A stretch of DNA of 64,000 nt, from NCBI GenBank assembly GCA_916700875.1, contig CAKAKS010000066.1:13487861-13551860 (forward strand). The letters are read 5' to 3'. Shown here piece after piece: positions 57,290 to 64,000 of this stretch. Position 1 is the first letter of the stretch, and each line of letters opens with the position of its first letter. A program made the translations under genes and the position numbers. A model generated the notes under the pieces. It worked only from the letters and a program-made list of their open reading frames with translations. It searched no databases and was not told where the DNA came from. The stretch is from Sebastes aleutianus. Taxonomy: Eukaryota > Chordata > Actinopteri > Perciformes > Sebastidae.

Positions 57290-60200
57290 TGTTTGATATT
57301 CTATACTATTCTATTACTCTCTGCTTTATTCTACTTTATTACTCTATTCTATTCTCTTACACTCAACTCTATTCTATTCTATCATTTCATTACCCTCTAG
57401 GATATTGTATTAAATTATATATCATTCCATTACTCTCTTGTATGTTTTAATCTATTCTGTTACTCTCTAATATTCTTTATTCATGTCTATTCCATTCTAT
57501 TACTCTCTAATACTGTATGTTCTATTCTGCTCTATTTGGTTACTCTTTACTATATTCTATTCAACTCTGTTCTATGCCATAACTCTCTACTCTATTATTT
57601 TCTATTCTGTCACTCTACTGTATTGTATATATTGTGTATTCTATTACTCTCTATTCTATTCTATTCTATTCTATTCTATTCTTCTCTTTTCTATTCTTTT
57701 CTTTTCTGTTACTATCTACACTTTCCTATTCTTTTTTATTACTCTATTCTATTCTATTACTCTCTATTCTATTCTATTCTATTCTATTCTGTTGCTCCCT
57801 ATTCTATTACCCTCTATGTTATATTCTGTTCTATTCCATTACTCTGTAGTGTGATCTATTCTATTCTATTTCTCTTCAGTATGTTCTATTCTACTTTATT
57901 TCTCCCTATTCTATTCTAGTAACCTCTAGTATGTCATATTCTGTTCAATTCTAATGATATCTATTCTATTACTCTCTAGTGTGACCTATTCTATTCTATT
58001 CCCCTCTAGTATGTTATATTCTGTCTATACTATTGCTCTCTATTCTATTCTATTACTCTCTCATATGATCTATTCTATTATATTCTATTACCCTCTAGTA
58101 TGTTATATTCTGTCTATACTATTGCTCTCTATTCGATTATATTACTCTCTCATATGATCTATTCTATTATATTCTATTACCCTCTAGTATGTTATATTCT
58201 GTTCTATTCTATTCTATCGCTCTCTATTCGATTTGTTTACTCTCTAGTATATGCTATTTTATTCTATTGCTCTCTATTCTATTCTATTACTCTCTAGTAT
58301 TTTCTATTCTATGCTATTGCTCTTTATTCTATTCTATTGTTCTTTATTCAATTATATAGTATTATGCTTTAGTATGTGCTCTCCTACTCTATTGCTCTCG
58401 TTTATATTCTATTACTCTCTAGTATGATCGATTCTATTCAATTTCTCTTCAGTATGTTCTATTATATTCTATTGCTCTCTATTCTATTCTATTCTATTAC
58501 CTTCTAGTATGTTGTATTCTCTATTCTTTTGCTCTCTAGTATGAATTATTCTATTCTACTATTGCTCTATATTCTATTACTCTCTCGTATGATCTATTCT
58601 ATTATTTGATTATAATGCTCTCTATTCTATTATGCACTAATATGATCTATTCTACTCTATTGCTCTCTATTGTATTATTCTACTCTATTGCTCTCTATTC
58701 TATTTGATTACTCTCTAGTATGATCAGTTCTATTCTATTCTATTTCTCTTTAGTAGGTTTTATTCTATGCTATTGCTCTCTATTCTCTTCTATTCTATTG
58801 CTCTCTATTCTATTCTATTCTATTCTATTACCCTCTCGTATGTTATATTCTGGTCCATTCTATTGCTCTTTATTCAATTATATTATCCTCTAGTATGTGC
58901 TTTTCTACTATATTGCTCTCTATTCGATTCCATTCTATTTTATTACTCTCTAGTATGATCTATTCTATTCTATTTCTCTTCAGTATGTTCTATTCTATTC
59001 TATGGATCTCTATTCCATTATATTTTATTACTGTCTAGTATGATCTATTCTATTCTATTTCTCTTCAGTATATTCTATTCTATTCTATTGATCTCTATTC
59101 TATTCTTTTACTCTCTAGTATGATTGATTCTATTCTATTTCTCTTCAGTATGTTCTATTCTATTCTATTGATCTCTATTCTATTACCCTCTAGTATGTTA
59201 TATTCTGTTGTATTCTATTGCTCACTAGTATGAACTATTCTATTCTATTCTATTCTATTGCTCTCTAATCTATTACTCTCTCGTATGATCTATTCTATTC
59301 TTTTCTATTGCTCTTTATTCTATTATATTATGCTCTACTGTGATCTATTCTACTCTATTGCTATCTATTGTATTAATCTATTCTATTGCTCTCTATTCTA
59401 TTATGCGCTAGTATGATCTATTCTACTCTATTGCTCTCTATTCTATTATTCTACTCTATTGCTCTCTATTCTATTCGATTACTCTCTAGTATTATCTGTT
59501 CTATTCTATTCTATTTCTCTTTAGTATGTTTTACTCTATTCTATTGCCTTCTATTCTATTCTATTACTCAGTATGTTATATTATATTCTATTGCTCTTTG
59601 TTCTATTCTATTACTTTTTAGTATGTTCTATTATATTCTATTGCCTTCTATTCTATTCTATTACTCAGTATGTTATATTGTATTCTATTGCTCTATGTTC
59701 TATTCTATTACTTTTTAGTATGTTCTATTATATTCTATTACTCTCTATATGTTCTATTCTATTAATCTATATTCTATTCTATTTCGCTCTATTTTATTAC
59801 TTTCTAGTATGATCTATTGGATGGTAAATGGTATTGCATTTATATAGCGCTTTTCTAGTCTTCCGACCACTCAAAGCACTTTACACTACATGTCAGCATT
59901 CACCCATTCACACACATTCATACACTGATGGCAGATGGCTATTGGTGCCAACTTTGCCCATCAGGATCCAATCTAAATACTCATTCATTCTTGAATGATC
60001 TATTCTATTCTATTTCTCTTTAGTATGTTTTATTCTATTGTATTGCGCTCTATTTTATTTTATTACCCTCTAGAACGTTATTTTATGTTCTATTCTATTG
60101 CTCTAGTCTTGTATTCTATTACTCTCCAGTATGTTCTATTCTATTCTATTGCTCTCTATGCTATTCTATTAGTCTCTAGTATGTTCTATTCTATGCTATT

Positions 60201-61290
60201 GCTCTCTATGCTATTCGATTAGTCTCTAGTATGTTCTATTCTATGCTATTGCTCTCTATGCTATTCGATTAGTCTCTAGTATGTTCTATTCTATTCTATT
60301 GCTCTCTATGCTATTCGATTAGTCTCTAGTATGTTCTATTCTATTCTATTGCTCTCTATGCTATTCTTTTACTCTGTAGTATGTTCTATTCTATTCTATT
60401 GTTCTCTATGCTACTCTTTTACTATGTAGTATGTTCTATTCTATGCTATTGCTCTTTATTCTACTCTCTTGCTCTTTAGTCAATTATACTATGCTTTAGT
60501 ATATGCTCTTCTACTCTATTGCTCTCTATTCTGTTCTATTACTCTCTAGTATGATCTATTCTATCTATTTCTCTTCAGTATGTTCTCTTCTAGTCTATTG
60601 ATCTCTATTATATTACTCTCTCGTATGACCTATTCTATTCTATTCTGTTGCTCTGATTTCTATTGTATGTCTCTTTAGTATGTTCTATTCTATTCTATTG
60701 ATCTCTTTTCTATTCCATTACTCTCTATGATGATATATTCTATACTTTTCTATTGCTCTCTTTTCTATTCTATTACTCTTTATTATGCTCTATTCTATTA
60801 CTCTCTAGTATGCTCTATTCTATTGCTCTCTATTCTATTCTATTACTCTCTAGTATGTTCTGTTTTATTATATTCTATTCTATTGCTCTCTATTGTATTC
60901 TAGTATACTCTAGTATGTTCTATTCTATTACTCTCAATGATATTTTATTATATTCTGTCACTCTCTACTCTGTTCTATTCTATTGTACATACTAACTACT
61001 ACAGTCTGTCTCTATGCTATCACTCTCTACTCTGTTTCGTTCTATTGTAATTACTAACTGTTATATTCTACTCTATTCTACTCCTCTCTTTCTATTCTAC
61101 TCTATTCTACTCTACTAGTCTCTACTACTGTAGATGTGTTCTATTACTCCTCCTTCTGTTCTATTCAGTTACTCTTTCCCATATTCTATTACTCTCTCTT
61201 CTATTACTCTCTATACATTCTAGTCTATTTCACTTATTATGTTCTACTCTACTCTATTCCTCTCTTTCTGTTCTATTCTACTCTGTTCTT
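57290..61290. repeat. 4-kb degenerate ATTCT pentanucleotide satellite
   Basis: The whole stretch is built of TCTAT/ATTCT pentamers interspersed with recurring TTGCTCTC, TTACTCTCTAGTATG and TTTCTCTTCAGTATG words. These form longer repeat units of about 40-60 bp, most regular at 60128-60440, where the period is 50 bp. All open frames on the plus strand (up to 127 codons) are low-complexity strings rich in Y, S, L, F and I and are by-products. One transposon fragment is inserted at 59819-59994. The array stops about 380 bp before the ier5l start codon. Confidence 0.95.
59819..59994 (-). mobile_element. SINE/LINE 3' fragment inserted in the satellite
   Basis: Read on the minus strand it contains CAAAGTTGGCACCAATAGCC, GAATGCTGACATGTAGTG, TAAAGTGCTTTGAGTGGTCG and AGCGCTATATAAATGC and ends near ACCATCC. 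This is the 3' part of a family common in fish genomes. ATGATCTATT occurs on both sides (59809-59818 and 59995-60004), a likely 10-bp target duplication, although that word also occurs in the array itself. Confidence 0.75.
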
Positions 61291-61299
61291 TTCTACATG

Positions 61300-61671
61300 G
61301 ACAATAATTGTGATGGGGTTTTTTTTGTCCGCACTGAGACTTAAAAAGCCAAAAAGAAGAACACATTTAGTGAAATGCAGCATGCCCAGCTCCTATACGT
61401 GCATCCTGAATGAGGCTCGTAGTGATATATTTGCGTATAACAGAAGAAGCACCGCCTCCCTCCCATTGGACAATGTCTCTGCGAGGGCGTGGCGAGGAAA
61501 GATGAGAGTTGCAAATCCATGCCCTTACTGGGAAGACATGGAGAGCCATGGACACAGTCTACAACGAATCAAGTAGGGAATCTCAACTAAAAGACATATT
61601 TCTTCAGTGAAGAAACAACCAATTTTGAGAGACTGACTGAAGAGGAAAGGAAAGGCTTGGCCCGGTTGAGG
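61300..61671 (+). promoter_or_regulatory. ier5l promoter and 5' untranslated region (putative)
   Basis: This is the only unique sequence between the satellite and the ier5l start. It contains a GC-box-like ACCGCCTCCCTCCC (61451-61464), an inverted CCAAT box ATTGG (61465-61469), a KLF/EGR-like GGGCGTGGC (61485-61493) and a TATA-like GCGTATAACA (about 61433-61442). Spacing suggests transcription starts somewhere in 61460-61530. The plus-strand 146-codon frame through here (61136-61576) begins in the satellite and is not credible. Confidence 0.45.
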
Positions 61672-62559
61672 ATGGAGTGTGCATTTGACGCACAGAATCT
61701 GATCTCCATTTCTTTGAGGAAAATCCAAAGCTCCAGGACGCAGAGAGGAGGCATCAAGCTGCACAAGAACTTGCTGGTAACGTACGTCCTGAGAAACGCC
61801 AGGCAGTTTTACATGAGCAAAAACTTGTCGCAGACGCAGCTGAGGACGCACCAATACGAGGATGTAGCTGCAGTCCGTGAGAGGCAAGACTATTTTGAAT
61901 TGACCGGGAGCTTAACGGAGTTGTCCGATGACTTCTACTGCAACTTTACTGGCGTTGAGTCGGACACTTGGCAGCACTGCGGAGCGCACCAGCCTGCAGA
62001 AGTGGCGCACCAAGACGCGTCTGGATGCGCAATGCTCGCACCAAGTGACTCTGACCTCATGGTTTCGGAAGCCTGTTGGAGTTGTGCAGACAAATCCTCC
62101 TGGGAGTTACCTATCCCAAACGCACAAGCCAACCAAAAGACCGTCCTGGACTTGGACACGCATGTGGTGACTACTGTCACGACAGGATACTTCCACTCAG
62201 ACTGTTGCTCCGCGCAGCAGTCCAAACAGCCGCAGCAGCAGCAGAATAAAAAGCGAAAGATGGACACTTCAAGTTATCACATTGTTGAGCCAGAGTTTTA
62301 CCTGCCACCAGACTTTGGGCCGGTGCCGTGTAATAATAAAAGGATGAGGACTCAGGAGGAGGATTTAGACTCGGAGCAGTTGGACAGCTCGAACATCTCC
62401 AACCTGATCTCGGTGTTGGGTTCAGGTGGACTATCTGAGTTTGTGAGTTGGCAGCAGCAAACGGACCTTGAGCAAATATTCGCAACTCAGACAATTTGTT
62501 TGAAACATAAAACACTGTTAACAGGCAGCGGTTGGACCAGAGCAATCGAAGCATTTTGA
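61672..62559 (+). CDS. ier5l: ier5l, immediate early response gene 5-like, intronless
   Basis: The frame encodes 295 residues and ends in TGA. The start is the ATG at 61672, giving MECAFDAQ as in the IER5L family. The same frame stays open five codons further up, but only to a TTG. Residues 1-46 form the IER N-terminal domain, with ISISLRKIQSSRTQRGGIKL and HKNLLVTYVLRNARQ. Residues 157-179 match the family's VLDLDTHVVTTV...GY.H.DCC motif. A basic KKRKMD at 193-198 is a probable nuclear localisation signal. The C-terminus has NISNLISVLGSGGLS and ends GWTRAIEAF. IER-family proteins are small nuclear factors induced by growth and stress signals; IER5 links HSF1 and PP2A, while IER5L is less studied. 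The middle is shorter than in human and has only a short Q run near 187-191. Lack of introns fits the family. Confidence 0.96.
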   Translation: MECAFDAQNLISISLRKIQSSRTQRGGIKLHKNLLVTYVLRNARQFYMSKNLSQTQLRTHQYEDVAAVRERQDYFELTGSLTELSDDFYCNFTGVESDTWQHCGAHQPAEVAHQDASGCAMLAPSDSDLMVSEACWSCADKSSWELPIPNAQANQKTVLDLDTHVVTTVTTGYFHSDCCSAQQSKQPQQQQNKKRKMDTSSYHIVEPEFYLPPDFGPVPCNNKRMRTQEEDLDSEQLDSSNISNLISVLGSGGLSEFVSWQQQTDLEQIFATQTICLKHKTLLTGSGWTRAIEAF

Positions 62560-62607
62560 TTATTTGTATGATTGTTTTTTTTTCTTTGTATCGTTTTATT
62601 GCTTTCA

Positions 62608-62613
62608 AATAAA
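62608..62613 (+). other. ier5l polyadenylation signal AATAAA
   Basis: AATAAA lies 49 bp after the stop codon, followed by CCATGACACG and a CT-rich tract. That gives a very short 3' untranslated region. Another AATAAA-type signal occurs near 63022. Confidence 0.6.
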
Positions 62614-62619
62614 CCATGA

Positions 62620-63204
62620 CACGACTGCAAATTCCCTCTCTTCTCTCCTCTTGTTATTGAACAATGTTGATGAAATGTGAATATATACTGTATATAAAGC
62701 AATCATATCCATTTTGGGATTACTTCTGCACATTAACATCCTCATGTCAAATATGATATAATTTCTTCACACAGTATAAATTAACTAATTTAAAGCTTAT
62801 TTTCTGGTGATTCATATTGGGGGTACATGCTGGAGTCTGCTGGGTTTGTATTCCTGAAGAAATATAGTTAACACTGTTTCTCTGGAAAAGATGTTGGACG
62901 AGCTCCATCATGTGGCCACTTAAGATCTGTACAGCCTCATATGCACCAGCTCAACGCAGAATATCATTCTGTAAATGTATTATTATCAGTATTATTATTA
63001 TATGAGGGCCTGCTTTTATTAATCAATAAAACTATTTTTTTAAATCACTGATGCATTGGCTTTAAATCCTCCTGATGATTTATATGCACTATTTAAGTGT
63101 GCACAAGGTTTATCATAGATATACATCTATGGGGTTACAGTGACCTTGTATTTTTTTTTTTTTATCATTTTACAAGTCTTGTGGGATATCATATAAAATA
63201 TATA
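62620..63204. other. ier5l downstream region, no feature recognised
   Basis: AT-rich. It may include an alternative longer 3' untranslated region ending near 63030. No exon or transposon end seen. Confidence 0.45.
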
Positions 63205-63575
63205 TAAAATATAATAGTTTATTAATGGCTCATTGATTAATGTAATCTATTATTCCTTTTAATAAAATAAATAGGAGGATTAAAATGCTTATTATTGCTG
63301 AACAATTTTGTGTTTTTTTAAACTGGCATGCACCAAAGTCCACTTGTAAAAAGCAGGACTTTTATTGCTTTTTTTCCATCATATCTATAATTAATAACTC
63401 TGCCATAACTAAAAATTAAAATATAATAGTTTATTAATGCCTCATTGATCACTGTAATCTATTATTTCTTATAATAAAATAAAATAGGATGATAAAATGT
63501 TTATTATTGCTGAACGATTTTGTGTTTTTTGAAACAGGCAGGCACCAAAGTCCACTATAATCAAAGCAGGACTGT
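63205..63575. repeat. tandem duplication, two copies, 212-bp period
   Basis: ATAATAGTTTATTAATG occurs at 63211 and 63423. Blocks CTCATTGATTA/CTCATTGATCA, GTAATCTATTAT, TATTATTGCTGAAC and CACCAAAGTCCACT follow in the same order and spacing in both copies. Divergence is modest. Non-coding. Confidence 0.85.
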
Positions 63576-63759
63576 TATTATAGTGGAGAGTTCAGAGTCA
63601 CAGTCCCAGTTGTCTCTGCTCGGTGTGTCCGAGGGGGTTGGACAGCTGATAGCTGTGAGACAACACACACAGGGTATTTGTCCTTGAGACATGACTGCCC
63701 GAGGGTTTCCCATCATCTATATTCCAGCCAGAGACTTTAACGCGTCTGTTTGACACAAC

Positions 63760-63786
63760 ATGTTGGGCGTTCTTGTCAAGGCCGCG
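63760..63786 (+). CDS. putative nine-codon first exon of the next gene; crat is a candidate
   Basis: ATG at 63760 opens MLGVLVKAA and runs straight into a consensus donor, CCGCG|GTGAGTTG, with GT at 63787-63788. The surroundings are CpG-bearing (TTAACGCGTCTG, AAGGCCGCGG), as at many vertebrate promoters. The peptide is hydrophobic with one lysine, which could be the start of a mitochondrial presequence. Human CRAT, a neighbour of IER5L in 9q34.11, also starts ML and has a mitochondrial presequence, so crat is my guess, by synteny only. Later exons would be beyond the right edge. A second ATG at 63957 lies in the presumed intron. A chance combination cannot be excluded. Confidence 0.25.
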
Positions 63787-64000
63787 GTGAGTTGATTGTT
63801 TTTCGTCTCCATGTGTATTTTTAAGTGCGTAAAAAGCTAAACGCATTACGTTACTGAGGGTCGGTGGGTGGGGCTGCTGGACAGTTACAGGACAGCACCA
63901 ATGTGACAGTGTTAGGTTGATATATAACTCGTGTTTCACCGCTGTAGGTTGTCGAAATGTCTGCTATTTGTTGTGTTAATAGTGTTTATTCAGAGCTTCA

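Noticed and set aside
57483..60995. Many plus-strand frames of 62-127 codons rich in Y, S, L, F and I, looking like membrane proteins
   Set aside because: They are direct translations of the ATTCT pentanucleotide satellite. They overlap in different frames and have no unique sequence.
61136..61576. 146-codon plus-strand frame upstream of ier5l
   Set aside because: Its first third is satellite sequence and the remainder is the ier5l promoter. It does not join the ier5l frame.
61657..61671. Five extra N-terminal codons on ier5l
   Set aside because: The codon at 61657 is TTG. The conserved family start MECA begins at the ATG at 61672.

Overview
This is a teleost fish nuclear genome window, most likely from a percomorph. 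The evidence is spliced vertebrate genes with GT-AG introns, long AT-rich intergenic DNA, CA/GT microsatellites, and many miniature transposons of kinds common in spiny-rayed fishes. There are no operons, ribosome binding sites, CRISPR arrays or recognisable tRNA/rRNA genes. The species cannot be named from the sequence.

Two genes are well supported, both on the + strand. asb6 (ankyrin repeat and SOCS box protein 6) occupies 33742-40639 in six coding exons that join into one 438-residue frame. ier5l (immediate early response 5-like) is an intronless 295-residue gene at 61672-62559. The human counterparts both lie in 9q34.11, so the pair looks like conserved synteny. Two further genes are suggested only by a short first coding exon. 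On the - strand at 21350-21395 there is a 15-residue signal-peptide-like start with a strong splice donor and a long leader; it resembles netrin-G2 (ntng2, human 9q34.13). On the + strand at the right edge (63760-63786) there is a nine-codon start ending in a consensus donor; crat is a candidate because it neighbours IER5L in human.

Layout. 1-21300: no supported exon; old repeats, hAT-type and TTAA-target miniature elements and 5'-truncated LINE pieces, often nested. This would be intron or downstream sequence of the putative - strand gene. 21350-22300: its putative first exon and promoter. 22300-33000: intergenic, with a 30-bp minisatellite inside a foldback element and an 813-bp foldback transposon. 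33000-40730: asb6, with a different transposon in each of introns 1, 3 and 5. 40840-57290: a long gene-poor interval with a four-copy ~571-bp tandem array, purine/pyrimidine tracts, CA/GT repeats and a nested transposon cluster. 57290-61290: about 4 kb of degenerate ATTCT-type pentanucleotide satellite ending about 380 bp before the ier5l start codon. 61300-64000: ier5l, a 212-bp tandem duplication, and a CpG-rich right edge that may be the next gene's promoter.

The two clear genes are not known to share a pathway. ASB6 is a substrate-receptor subunit of a cullin-5 ubiquitin ligase. IER5L is a small nuclear immediate-early protein. The most noteworthy features are the large satellite against the ier5l promoter, the probable - strand first exon, a dispersed repeat carrying estrogen-receptor-type palindromes, a hAT element 26 bp from an asb6 splice acceptor, and several layers of nested transposons.
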